NCBI RefSeq assembly: GCF_000292915.1
Contig: NC_018514.1
Span: 372,001-436,000, forward strand
Origin: Burkholderia cepacia GG4
GTDB taxonomy: Bacteria; Pseudomonadota; Gammaproteobacteria; Burkholderiales; Burkholderiaceae
Length of the DNA: 64,000 bases
Direction: 5' to 3'
Shown here: positions 47,282 through 55,370 of the stretch, piece after piece
How positions within the stretch are numbered: the first letter of the stretch is position 1
Layout: each line of letters opens with the position of its first letter
Program-made: the position numbers and the translations under genes
The notes under the pieces: model-generated
The model's database searches: none
What the model was told of the DNA's origin: nothing
Seen by the model: the letters and a program-made list of their open reading frames with translations, nothing else

Positions 47282-49729
47282 ATGACCAGATCAAGAGAAT
47301 CATCGCCGGGGTTCATCGGCGTCGTAACGCTACTATTTATCGCGCTTACGTCGCTCTTTCTGCTGATAGGCGGCGCGTACCTGCTCTCGCTCGGTGGTTC
47401 GGCGTATTACGTCGTGACCGGCGTCGTGCTGCTGGCAGTCACGTGGCTGCTGTATCGCCGCAGTCCCACTGCGCTCGTGCTCTACGCGCTCGTGCTCGTG
47501 GGCACTGCCATCTGGTCGCTGTGGGAGTCGGGTCCCGACTTCTGGGCGCTCGCGCCGCGCTCGGGGGTGCTCGTCGTGTTCGGCGTGTGGTTGCTGCTGC
47601 TCGTGAGCTGGCGTCTCGAAGTGCCGCGCAAGCTCGGCGTGCAGTCGCTTGTCGGCGCGCTCGTGATCTGGGCGGGTGTGCTCGTATACGCCTGCTTCAA
47701 CGATCCGCAGACGGTCAATGGCACGATGGCTTCGTCTGTCGGTTCGCCCGCCGCGAACGCCAACGGCATTGACGCCTCGGACTGGCCCGCGTACGGCCGC
47801 ACTCAGGAAGGCACGCGCTACGCGCCGCTGCAGCAGATCACGCGGGATAACGTGAAGAACCTGCAGGTGGCCTGGACGTTCCGCACGAACGACATGAAAG
47901 GCCCGAGCGATCCGGGTGAAATCACCGACGAAGTCACGCCTATCAAGATCGGCAATCTGCTCTACCTGTGCTCGCCGCACCAGAAGCTCTTCGCGCTCGA
48001 CGCGCAGAGCGGCGCGCTTAAGTGGACCTTCGATCCGAAGCTCAAGACCGATCCGTCGTTCCAGCACGTGACTTGCCGCGGCGTGTCGTATGTCGATCTG
48101 ACGGCGAGCGCTGATGTATCGGCAACGGCTGCTCCGGCTAGTGACGCTGCTGCTTCGGCGCCGCAGGCCGCCGCACCGGCAAGCGACGCTGCCGTATCGG
48201 CTACGGGGGCGTGCTCGCGCCGTATCTACCTGCCGGTCAACGACGGCCACCTGTACGCGCTCGACGCACTGACAGGCGAGCGCTGCGCGGGCTTCGGCAG
48301 CAATGGCGACCTCGATCTCCAGCACGCCATGCCGATCACCACGCCGGGTATGTACGAGCCAACTTCGCCGCCGGTTGTCACCAGCAAGGTGATCGTCGTT
48401 GCGGGCGCGGTGGAAGACAACTTCTCGACCCGTGAACCGTCGGGCGTGATCCGTGGTTACGACGTGCGCACGGGCCAGCTCCTGTGGGCGTTCGATCCGG
48501 GCGCGAGTGACCCGAACCATATCCCGGGCCCGGGCGAGCACTACACCTGGAACTCGCCGAACTCATGGGCGCCCGCCGCCTACGACGCGAAGCTCGATAT
48601 CGTCTATCTGCCGATGGGCGTGCGCACGCCGGACATTTGGGGCGGCGACCGTACGCCGGAGATGGAGCGATATGCAAGCGGCCTGCTCGCGCTGCACGCC
48701 TCGACGGGCAAGCTGGCCTGGTTCTACCAGACCGCTCACCATGATCTGTGGGACATGGACATGCCGTCGCAGCCGACGCTTGCCGACATCACGACCAAGG
48801 ACGGCAAGACCGTGCCGGTCGTGTACGGGCCGGCCAAGACCGGCAACCTGTTCGTGCTCGACCGCCGCACTGGCGAAACCGTCGTGCCGGCTCCGGAACG
48901 GCCGGTGCCGCAAGGCGCCGCGCCTGGCGACCGTACCTCGCCGACGCAGCCGTTCTCCGAACTCACGTTCCGTCCGAAGAACCTGCTCACGGACAAGGAC
49001 ATGTGGGGCGCGACGATGTACGATCAGTTGGTCTGCCGCGTGATGTTCCACAAGCTGCGGTATGAAGGCACCTTCACGCCGCCGTCGCTGCAAGGCACGC
49101 TGGTGTTCCCGGGCAACCTGGGCATGTTCGAGTGGGGCGGCATTGCGCTCGACACCGATCGTCAGATCGCCATCGCCAACCCGATTGCGCTGCCGTTCGT
49201 GTCGCGTCTGATCCCACGCGGTCCGGGCAACCCGATCGAACCGGCATCGGGTGCCAAGGGGAGCGGTACGGAGTCGGGTATCCAGCCGCAGTACGGCGTG
49301 CCGTTTGGCGTGACGCTGAACCCGTTCCTCTCGCCGCTTGGCCTGCCCTGCAAGCAACCGGCATGGGGCTACATCGCCGGTATCGATCTGAAGACCAACG
49401 AGATCGTCTGGAAGAAGCGTATCGGCACGGTGCGTGACAGCTCGCCGATCCCGCTGCCGTTCAAGATGGGGATGCCGATGCTGGGCGGCCCGATGATCAC
49501 GGCCGGTGGTGTGGCGTTCATCGGCGCAACGGCGGACAACTACATCCGCGCGTTCGACGTGAACAACGGCAAGCAACTCTGGGAAGCCCGCCTGCCGGCA
49601 GGCGGCCAGGCCACGCCGATGAGCTACTCGATCAACGGCAAGCAGTACGTCGTGATCGCCGCAGGCGGCCACGGCTCCTTCGGCACGAAGCTCGGCGATT
49701 ACGTGATCGCTTACGCGCTGCCGAACTAA
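47282..49729 (+). CDS. gcd: Membrane-bound PQQ-dependent glucose dehydrogenase
   Basis: An 815-residue quinoprotein. The N-terminus has five transmembrane helices (to about residue 145), with FLLIGGAYLLSLGGSAYY and WESGPDFWALAPRSGVLVVFG as in E. coli Gcd. An eight-bladed PQQ propeller follows, with EVTPIKIGNLLYLCSPHQKLFALD, NFSTREPSGVIRGYDV, NSPNSWAPAAYDAKLDIVYLPMG and HHDLWDMDMPSQPTLADI. It oxidises glucose to gluconolactone in the periplasm and passes electrons to ubiquinone. An Ala/Ser-rich insertion, containing PASDAA twice, lies at about residues 270-310. PQQ synthesis genes are not in this window. A strong terminator follows. Confidence 0.93.
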   Translation: MTRSRESSPGFIGVVTLLFIALTSLFLLIGGAYLLSLGGSAYYVVTGVVLLAVTWLLYRRSPTALVLYALVLVGTAIWSLWESGPDFWALAPRSGVLVVFGVWLLLLVSWRLEVPRKLGVQSLVGALVIWAGVLVYACFNDPQTVNGTMASSVGSPAANANGIDASDWPAYGRTQEGTRYAPLQQITRDNVKNLQVAWTFRTNDMKGPSDPGEITDEVTPIKIGNLLYLCSPHQKLFALDAQSGALKWTFDPKLKTDPSFQHVTCRGVSYVDLTASADVSATAAPASDAAASAPQAAAPASDAAVSATGACSRRIYLPVNDGHLYALDALTGERCAGFGSNGDLDLQHAMPITTPGMYEPTSPPVVTSKVIVVAGAVEDNFSTREPSGVIRGYDVRTGQLLWAFDPGASDPNHIPGPGEHYTWNSPNSWAPAAYDAKLDIVYLPMGVRTPDIWGGDRTPEMERYASGLLALHASTGKLAWFYQTAHHDLWDMDMPSQPTLADITTKDGKTVPVVYGPAKTGNLFVLDRRTGETVVPAPERPVPQGAAPGDRTSPTQPFSELTFRPKNLLTDKDMWGATMYDQLVCRVMFHKLRYEGTFTPPSLQGTLVFPGNLGMFEWGGIALDTDRQIAIANPIALPFVSRLIPRGPGNPIEPASGAKGSGTESGIQPQYGVPFGVTLNPFLSPLGLPCKQPAWGYIAGIDLKTNEIVWKKRIGTVRDSSPIPLPFKMGMPMLGGPMITAGGVAFIGATADNYIRAFDVNNGKQLWEARLPAGGQATPMSYSINGKQYVVIAAGGHGSFGTKLGDYVIAYALPN

Positions 49730-49799
49730 AACGCGTTGCTGTTCGCACCGAGCGCCGGACAGAGGTATCGAGCCTCGCGGCGCACGGTCCGATCCCCGA

Positions 49800-49828
49800 A
49801 ACGGCATGCCTGGCATGCCGTTTTTTTT
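49800..49828 (+). terminator. Canonical rho-independent terminator of gcd
   Basis: AACGGCATGC (49800-49809) pairs with GCATGCCGTT (49813-49822) around a CTG loop; the T-tract runs 49821-49828. It lies 70 bp after the gcd stop. The cleanest intrinsic terminator in the window. Confidence 0.93.
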
Positions 49829-49968
49829 GCCTGATTTTTGGCGACTCTTTTGCCAAAGCGACGCCATGAACCGCAGCGATGACGGGAACGAGGCGAGTAA
49901 TCCGATGCATGTTCGGTGTGGCCGCCGTCGAACCCGATCAGCCTGACGACCCGGACCCAATCATCGGG

Positions 49969-50153
49969 TCATTTGTCTGCGACCACCGGGCGCAGCAACA
50001 AGCCGCCTGTGAGCGTCGCAATGCAATGCTCGGCGATCTGCTCGGGCGTGTATTCGCCGCCGGGCTCGAAGTGGCGCGATTGCTGCCAATTGTTAAATCC
50101 AGCCGAAATTGCTCGTAAAGCGCGCAACTTTAATTCACCGGACTCCAGAAGCT
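49969..50153 (-). pseudogene. C-terminal remnant of a regulator-like gene (possibly TetR family)
   Basis: On the minus strand, codons from about 50153 to TGA at 49969-49971 read LRAISAGFNNWQQSRHFEPG, then EYTPEQIAEHCIATLTGGLLLRPVVAD. This has the look of a TetR-type C-terminal dimerisation helix pair. There is no start codon and a stop lies directly upstream, so only about 61 codons survive. The family call is tentative. Confidence 0.4.
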
Positions 50154-50199
50154 CTTAGTTCGCGAGACTTCACGCCGAATCGCCCCCCCTTGCTTCCGT

Positions 50200-50252
50200 G
50201 AAATTGCCGTGCTAATTTTTCATGAAATTCACCGGCGAAAATTTCACGGGAG
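50200..50252 (+). promoter_or_regulatory. Repeated GAAATT boxes and ribosome binding site before puuB-like gene
   Basis: GAAATT at 50200-50205 and 50224-50229 and its inverse AATTTC at 50240-50245; GTGAAATT (50198-50205) and AATTTCAC (50240-50247) make an interrupted inverted repeat. GGGAG at 50248-50252 is the ribosome binding site for the ATG at 50258. The boxes may be the operator of the PuuR-like protein encoded two genes on. Confidence 0.4.
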
Positions 50253-50257
50253 TCCGC

Positions 50258-51547
50258 ATGTTCGTGCAGTCCGACCGTCACGTCGCAAGCTACTACGCCG
50301 GCACCTATCCGGCGCCGATCCCGCATCGTCCCGAACTGGATGAACGTATCGACGCCGACGTGCTGGTCGTCGGCGCCGGCTTCAGCGGACTGCATACGGC
50401 GTTGCGCCTCGCGCTCGCGGGCAAGCGTGTGGTCGTGCTCGAAGCGAGCCGCGTCGCGTGGGCCGCATCGGGCCGCAACGGCGGACAGGCGCTGCTCGGC
50501 TGGTCGTGCGACATGCAGCCGCTCGAGGATTCGCTTGGCCGCGACGGCGCGCGCGAGCTGTGGGACAGCATGCGCTGGGCCGCGGCCGAAGTGCGCGAAC
50601 TGCCCGCGCGGCACGGCTTCGACATCGACTACCGGCCCGGCAGCCTGTGGGCGGCGGTGCGGCCGCGCCGCGTCGCGATGCTCGCGCAGGCCCGCGACGA
50701 AGCGGCCGAGCGCTGGGGCTACGACCGGCTGCGCGTGATCGGGCAGGACGAGATGCCCGAATGGATCGGCAGCGCGCGCTATCTCGCCGCGCTCTACGAT
50801 CCCGAGGCCGGGCACCTGAATCCGCTGAAGCTCGCGCTCGGTCTCGCGCAGACGATCGAACGGGCCGGTGGCCGCATCTTCGAGCAGAGCCGCGTGCTCG
50901 ATTGTCGCGAGGCGGCCGGCGGCCATGTCGCGCGCACCGCGCACGGCGAGGTGCGTGCGGACGTGCTGGTGCTCGCGTGCAACGCTTACGTCGACCGGCT
51001 CGATCCCGACCTGTCGCGCCGCTTGCTGCCGGTCGGCACCTACCAGGTCGCGACCGCGCCGCTCGCGCCGGACGTCGCGCGCGCGCTGTTGCCGCAGAAC
51101 AGCTGCGTGATCGACAACCAGTTCGTGCCCGACTACTTCCGCCTGAGCCCTGACAACCGCCTGCTGTTCGGCGGCGGCTGCACCTATCTCGGCGGCATAC
51201 CGGCCGACATCGCGGCCGCGACACGCCCGCACCTCGAACGCGTGTTCCCGCAACTGGGCGGCGTGCCGCTCGACTACGTGTGGGGCGGTCACATCGACAT
51301 CAGCATGCGCCGCACGCCGGACATCGGCCGCCGCGGCCAGCGTTTCTGGCTGCAGGGCTTCTCGGGGCACGGCGTGCTGCCGACGCTCGCCGGTGCGCGC
51401 GCGGTCGCCGATGCCGTGCTCGGCGACGATCGCCTGCTCGCGCAGTACCAGCGCATCCGCAACCCGCGCTTCCCTGGCGGTGACCGCCTCGCCGCGCCGC
51501 TGGAAGCGATCGGCAAGGCCTGGTACCGTTTGCGCGATACCGTCTGA
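50258..51547 (+). CDS. puuB: FAD-dependent oxidoreductase, gamma-glutamylputrescine oxidase-like
   Basis: A 429-residue DAO-type flavoprotein. It carries the dinucleotide-binding motif DADVLVVGAGFSGLHTALRLA near residue 32, the FAD-contacting ASGRNGGQALLGWSCDM, NAYVDRLDPDLSRRLLPVGTY, and a C-terminal WLQGFSGHGVLPTLAG that closes the FAD site. The family includes PuuB, which oxidises gamma-glutamylputrescine to the aldehyde with release of hydrogen peroxide. The start is placed at ATG 50258 because GGGAG is 5 nt upstream; an ATG at 50222 has no site. The neighbours, a PuuR-like regulator and a PuuA-like synthetase, support a putrescine function. Confidence 0.86.
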   Translation: MFVQSDRHVASYYAGTYPAPIPHRPELDERIDADVLVVGAGFSGLHTALRLALAGKRVVVLEASRVAWAASGRNGGQALLGWSCDMQPLEDSLGRDGARELWDSMRWAAAEVRELPARHGFDIDYRPGSLWAAVRPRRVAMLAQARDEAAERWGYDRLRVIGQDEMPEWIGSARYLAALYDPEAGHLNPLKLALGLAQTIERAGGRIFEQSRVLDCREAAGGHVARTAHGEVRADVLVLACNAYVDRLDPDLSRRLLPVGTYQVATAPLAPDVARALLPQNSCVIDNQFVPDYFRLSPDNRLLFGGGCTYLGGIPADIAAATRPHLERVFPQLGGVPLDYVWGGHIDISMRRTPDIGRRGQRFWLQGFSGHGVLPTLAGARAVADAVLGDDRLLAQYQRIRNPRFPGGDRLAAPLEAIGKAWYRLRDTV

Positions 51548-51563
51548 CGCACCGGAATCCACC

Positions 51564-52121
51564 ATGAACGAACAGGAAGAGATAGAAAGTCTGGCGATCC
51601 TGATCCGCGACCTGCGCAAGCATCGCAAGGTCACGCTCAACGATCTGGCGGAACGGATCGGCCGCTCGGTCGGCTTTTTGTCGCAGGTCGAGCGCGGGCT
51701 GTCGCGCCCGACGGTCGCCGATCTCACCGCGATCGGCGAGGCGCTCGGCGTGCCGACCACGTATTTCTACAGCCTCAGCAAGCCGCGCAGCGTGCCGTGG
51801 GTCACGCGGCCCGACGAGCGGCGCACCGTGTATTACGCGGCCGGCATCACGGACATCCTCGTGTCGCCGAACATGCGTTCGCGCTTCTCGATCCTCGAAA
51901 GCCATCTCGCGCCCGGCGCGAGCAGCGGCGAGCGCTCCGTCGACGACAGCGACGAGCAGGGCGGCTTCGTGCTCGAAGGCGAGCTGACGATCTGGATCGA
52001 CGGCGACGACACGCCCGTCACGCTCGGCCCGAACGACGCGTTTCAGTTGCCCGCGCACCAGCGGTTTCGTTACGCGAACCTGAGTGACACACCGACGCGC
52101 GTGATCTGGGTGTTCACCTGA
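51564..52121 (+). CDS. puuR: XRE-cupin transcriptional regulator (PuuR-like)
   Basis: A 185-residue regulator: residues 10-65 an XRE HTH (RDLRKHRKVTLNDLAERIGRSVGFLSQVERG), residues 110-183 a cupin_2 barrel (RSVDDSDEQGGFVLEGELTIWIDGD and LPAHQRFRYANLSDTPTRVIWV). This is the PuuR design: the cupin senses putrescine or a derivative and relieves repression. It is 16 bp downstream of puuB and in the same direction. Symbol given by context and domain order; other HTH-cupin regulators share this architecture. Confidence 0.8.
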   Translation: MNEQEEIESLAILIRDLRKHRKVTLNDLAERIGRSVGFLSQVERGLSRPTVADLTAIGEALGVPTTYFYSLSKPRSVPWVTRPDERRTVYYAAGITDILVSPNMRSRFSILESHLAPGASSGERSVDDSDEQGGFVLEGELTIWIDGDDTPVTLGPNDAFQLPAHQRFRYANLSDTPTRVIWVFT

Positions 52122-52277
52122 GTTGTCGGCGGGGCGGCTTGACGGGCTGTCGCGCTGTCGCGCCGCGCTGCTGGTTTGCAGTACTGATGGACATCGCGCA
52201 GGCGACGTTGCCGCATGCCGATGAATCCGGTTCGCCGCGCTGCGGCACCGCCATACAAGACATGGAAAGGAAGAGAC

Positions 52278-53624
52278 ATGGCTGACGTCGTTCCCGTGCT
52301 GGTCGATGAAATCCGCGCATTCCGGCAGGCGCATCCCGAGATCGGTTATGTCGACCTGATCTGTCTCGACCTGCCCGGCCACTTCTACGGCAAGCGCTAT
52401 CCGATCGACGCGCTCGAGAAGGTCGCGTCGGGCTCGCTGCTGAAGCTGCCGCAGAACTGCGTGCTGCTCGGCACGCAGGGCGGCCTCTACAAGATCGGCG
52501 ACTACTGCTTCAACGACGGCGACCCCGATGTGCCGCGCCGCCTGATTCCCGGCACGCTGAAGCCGGTGCGCTGGGAACGGCAGCCGCTCGCGCAGATGCT
52601 GATCAGCTCCGACGGCACGGACGCGCCGATCGAGTTCGAGCCGCGCGAAGTGCTCGCGCGCGTGCTGCGACGCTTCGCGGCGCGCGGCATCCGGCCGGTC
52701 GTCGCGTTCGAGCTCGAGTTCTACCTGTTCGCCGCACAGCTCGCGGACGGGATGCCGCAGTATCCGCGCGATCGCTTGAGCGACGACCGCGACGACCAGC
52801 CGAACATGCACATCGAGCGGCTGTCGCGGTTTTCCGAGGTGCTGCACGAGATGGTCGAGGCCGCGTGCGAGCAGGGCGTCGACGCGACGGTGATCACGGC
52901 CGAGCTCGGACCCGGCCAGTTCGAAATCAACTTCGGCCATACCGACGATGCATTGCGCGCGGCCGACTGGTCGGCGCTGTTCTGCCGCAGCACGCGCGGT
53001 GTCGCGTTGCAGCACGGCTATCGCGCGAGCTTCATGGGCAAGCCGTACCTGCACGCACCGGGCAGCGGGATGCATGTGCACGTGAGCCTGTATGACGACG
53101 CGGGGCGCAACCTGCTCGCCGCCGACGAGCAGCGGCCGCTGCGGCATGCGGTGGCCGGCTGCCTCGCGCTGCTGCCGCATTGCATGCCGGTGTTCGCGCC
53201 GAATCACAATGCGTTCCGGCGTTATGGCTCGATGGTGAACGCGGCGAGCCGGGCAAGCTGGGGCTTCGAGGATCGCGACGCGTGCATCCGGATTCCGGAA
53301 TCGGATGCGCGCAACCTGCGCATCGAGCATCGGCTGGCGAGCGCGGACGCCAATCCGTACCTGGTGCTCGCGGCGATTCTCACCGGGATGGAGCACGGGC
53401 TCGACGCACGGATCGCGCCGATCGCGCCGCTCAACGACGATCGCGGCAGCGGGATCGATTTCCCGAAGGAGATGCTGTCGGCCGTCGCGGCGATGCAGGA
53501 TCACGCGGCCGTGCGTGACGGGCTCGGCAGCGAGTTCGTGATGGTGTATTGCGAGAACAAGCGGCAGGAGGAGCTGGATTTCCGCAACGAGATCGGCGCG
53601 CGGGAGTATCGGTGGTTTCTGTGA
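52278..53624 (+). CDS. puuA: Glutamine synthetase family protein, gamma-glutamylputrescine synthetase-like
   Basis: A 448-residue member of the type I glutamine-synthetase superfamily. The central catalytic motif VVAFELEFYLFA (metal-binding Glu pair), GQFEINFGHTDD, HAPGSGMHVHVSLYDDAGRN (ATP and metal site) and AFRRYGSMVNAAS (Arg at the substrate gate) are all present. It lacks the Tyr adenylylation signature of GlnA, and the N-terminus differs from GlnA. PuuA ligates glutamate to putrescine with ATP; this is the first step that PuuB then follows. A GGAAAGGAAGAG purine run precedes the ATG at 52278. Confidence 0.87.
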   Translation: MADVVPVLVDEIRAFRQAHPEIGYVDLICLDLPGHFYGKRYPIDALEKVASGSLLKLPQNCVLLGTQGGLYKIGDYCFNDGDPDVPRRLIPGTLKPVRWERQPLAQMLISSDGTDAPIEFEPREVLARVLRRFAARGIRPVVAFELEFYLFAAQLADGMPQYPRDRLSDDRDDQPNMHIERLSRFSEVLHEMVEAACEQGVDATVITAELGPGQFEINFGHTDDALRAADWSALFCRSTRGVALQHGYRASFMGKPYLHAPGSGMHVHVSLYDDAGRNLLAADEQRPLRHAVAGCLALLPHCMPVFAPNHNAFRRYGSMVNAASRASWGFEDRDACIRIPESDARNLRIEHRLASADANPYLVLAAILTGMEHGLDARIAPIAPLNDDRGSGIDFPKEMLSAVAAMQDHAAVRDGLGSEFVMVYCENKRQEELDFRNEIGAREYRWFL

Positions 53625-53632
53625 CGGCGCGA

Positions 53633-53658
53633 CGCGTGACCCCGCTGCGGGTCACGCG
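53633..53658. terminator. 10-bp hairpin at convergent ends of puuA-like gene and next gene
   Basis: CGCGTGACCC (53633-53642) pairs with GGGTCACGCG (53649-53658), 6-nt loop CGCTGC, 8 bp after the puuA stop. No U-tract. Probably a bidirectional terminator. Confidence 0.55.
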
Positions 53659-53690
53659 CAACCGGCATGGGTCGTTGCGATCGAAGGCAC

Positions 53691-54179
53691 TCACCAGGCG
53701 GTCAGCGGATTCCACCGGTCGCCGTCGTTCACGTCGATGGACGATGTCGGGACCGGCGTCATGATCAACAGTTCCGTCGGGCGCACGGACCAGACGACGG
53801 CGATCAGCGTCGAGTCGTCGAGCGATGTCCCGTTCAGATAGAGGCTGATGCCCTTGACGTCGGCCTTCATCACGCTCCAGTCGACTTTCTTCAGGCCGTC
53901 GATCGCGAGACGATAGAAGAAGTCGTAGTTGTCGTAGGCCGTTTGCGCGTCCGTGCCGGTGCTGAAGAACCAGCCATTCTCCTTGTTCTTGAACATGCAC
54001 CAGCTTTGCGCTTGCTGCGCGAGCGTGCCGGTCGTGACGAGCTTCACGAGGTTGCTTCTTGCGTCGTCGACGGTCTTGGCCTGCCACGGCGTGAAGCCGC
54101 CTGCTGCCTTGACGTCCGCCGGCGTGCGGCCGGGTTTGCCCGCGTGGGCGTTGTCTTCACCGCGATATGCGTATTGCAT
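53691..54179 (-). CDS. Small protein with weak ADP-ribosyltransferase toxin-like features
   Basis: A 162-residue protein without signal peptide. The N-terminus YAYRGEDNAHAGKPGRTP...VKAAGGFTPWQAK resembles the R-containing first strand and the GGF-x-P loop of cholera-toxin/pertussis-toxin-like ADP-ribosyltransferases. WFFSTGTDAQTAYD could be an S-T-[SG] strand. A classical E-x-E triad is not obvious (only VRPTELLIM). GGAGG precedes the ATG at 54179. It is isolated between convergent puuA and a GNAT gene. The ART reading is speculative; the rest has no recognisable family. Confidence 0.45.
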   Translation of the reverse strand: MQYAYRGEDNAHAGKPGRTPADVKAAGGFTPWQAKTVDDARSNLVKLVTTGTLAQQAQSWCMFKNKENGWFFSTGTDAQTAYDNYDFFYRLAIDGLKKVDWSVMKADVKGISLYLNGTSLDDSTLIAVVWSVRPTELLIMTPVPTSSIDVNDGDRWNPLTAW

Positions 54180-54324
54180 GATGTGCCTCCGGTTCGATGT
54201 CGATCGGTCTGGATGGGTCCGCGTTGCGAGTGGACACGAGCACGATATCGGCGGCAAACCCGGCGGGAAATGGGCCGAAGGTGTGACGGGGCGTCAGGGG
54301 AGGGATGGCACGGGAGGATTCAAG

Positions 54325-54852
54325 CTAAAGAAGCGTACGCCAATAGCGAACCTCTTCGATTGGCGCGCCGTCGATCTCGAACGTCTTGACGTCGCGCTCG
54401 ACGACAAAGCCCTCGCGTTCATAGAATGCCTTCGCACGACGATTCTCGACGAGCACCCACAGCGACACCCGGACATGCCCTGCGTCATGCAGCGCACGGC
54501 ACGCATGGTTGACCAGCGCCGCGCCGATTCCTTGGCCGCAATGCGACGGATGCAGGTAGATCGCTTCGATTTCGCCCCAGGTCGAGTCCTTGTCGGTGTC
54601 GCGTGTCGGACCATAGGCAACCCAGCCTCGCGGCTCGCCTTCCGTGAACGCGAGCGCGACCCGCGGCCGTCCAGCGTCGAGCACGTCGCGCCAGGCGGCG
54701 GTGCGCTGTTCGACCGACAGACCGGCGAGGAACGGCGCAGGCATGATGCCTGGGTAGGTTGCCTGCCACGATGCGACGTGGATCTCGGCGATGGTCGCGG
54801 CGTCGGCGGGCGTGGTGGCGCGGATGTCGATCGTCGTCGTATTCGGTGCCAT
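54325..54852 (-). CDS. GNAT family N-acetyltransferase
   Basis: A 175-residue GNAT protein: the N-terminus IDIRATTPADAATIAEIHVASW is the alpha1-alpha2 acceptor region, followed by IEAIYLHPSHCGQGIGAALVNHACRAL with the Q-x-x-G-x-G/A loop, and SLWVLVENRRAKAFYEREGFV as the last motif. It belongs to the RimI/PhnO-like group that acetylates amines or proteins. The start at 54852 (MAPNTTTIDI) is chosen over an upstream ATG at 54909, which lacks a site. The substrate is unknown. It is in the same direction as the gene that follows at 54179. Confidence 0.88.
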   Translation of the reverse strand: MAPNTTTIDIRATTPADAATIAEIHVASWQATYPGIMPAPFLAGLSVEQRTAAWRDVLDAGRPRVALAFTEGEPRGWVAYGPTRDTDKDSTWGEIEAIYLHPSHCGQGIGAALVNHACRALHDAGHVRVSLWVLVENRRAKAFYEREGFVVERDVKTFEIDGAPIEEVRYWRTLL

Positions 54853-54930
54853 GGGGATCCCACCTGATCTATTGCAGGGCAGCGGGTGCCGCGCCGCGCA
54901 GCGATTCACGACACGGCACCCGGGAAGCGC

Positions 54931-55323
54931 TTACTCCCCGAGCTTCGCCGTCACGCAACCGGTGCTCGAGCATTCGCGCTCGCGTTCGCGCAGGAACGAC
55001 AGGCGCGATTGCGTGAAGTCGATCGCGCACTGCAGGTTCACGAGATAGCCGTCGTCGCGCGTTTCGCTGCAGCGGTCGTCGCGCTGCTTCATCCACGCGA
55101 GCTGGCCCGTCTTCAGTTTCGCCTGCTGGTCGCCGCTCAGTTGCTTGCGCACGCGGCCGTACTCGTCGTTCAGTTCGCGGTCGAGCTGCGAGAACTGGTT
55201 GCTGCTGCAGTACACCTGGTCGAACGCACTGCGCGGTTTCCCGCAGCCGGCCGCGTGCGCGGCGAACGGAACGGCAAGCGCAAGCAGCGCGCAGGATACG
55301 AGCAGATTCTTCTTCATCATCAT
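54931..55323 (-). CDS. LprI/DUF1311-family periplasmic protein
   Basis: A 130-residue exported protein with signal peptide MMMKKNLLVSCALLALAVPFAAHA. The mature part has four cysteines and the LprI/DUF1311 pattern SQLDRELNDEYGRVRKQLSGDQQAKLKTGQLAWMKQRDDRC. The family includes LprI, a lysozyme inhibitor lipoprotein of Mycobacterium; here the cysteines would give disulfides in the periplasm. GAGGAG lies just upstream of three consecutive ATGs (55323, 55320, 55317); any could be the start. In the same direction as the amidase gene, 48 bp downstream of it. Confidence 0.85.
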   Translation of the reverse strand: MMMKKNLLVSCALLALAVPFAAHAAGCGKPRSAFDQVYCSSNQFSQLDRELNDEYGRVRKQLSGDQQAKLKTGQLAWMKQRDDRCSETRDDGYLVNLQCAIDFTQSRLSFLRERERECSSTGCVTAKLGE

Positions 55324-55370
55324 GGTGCTCCTCACTGGGTGAAAACCGTTGAAACCAGGCGGCGTCGCCT

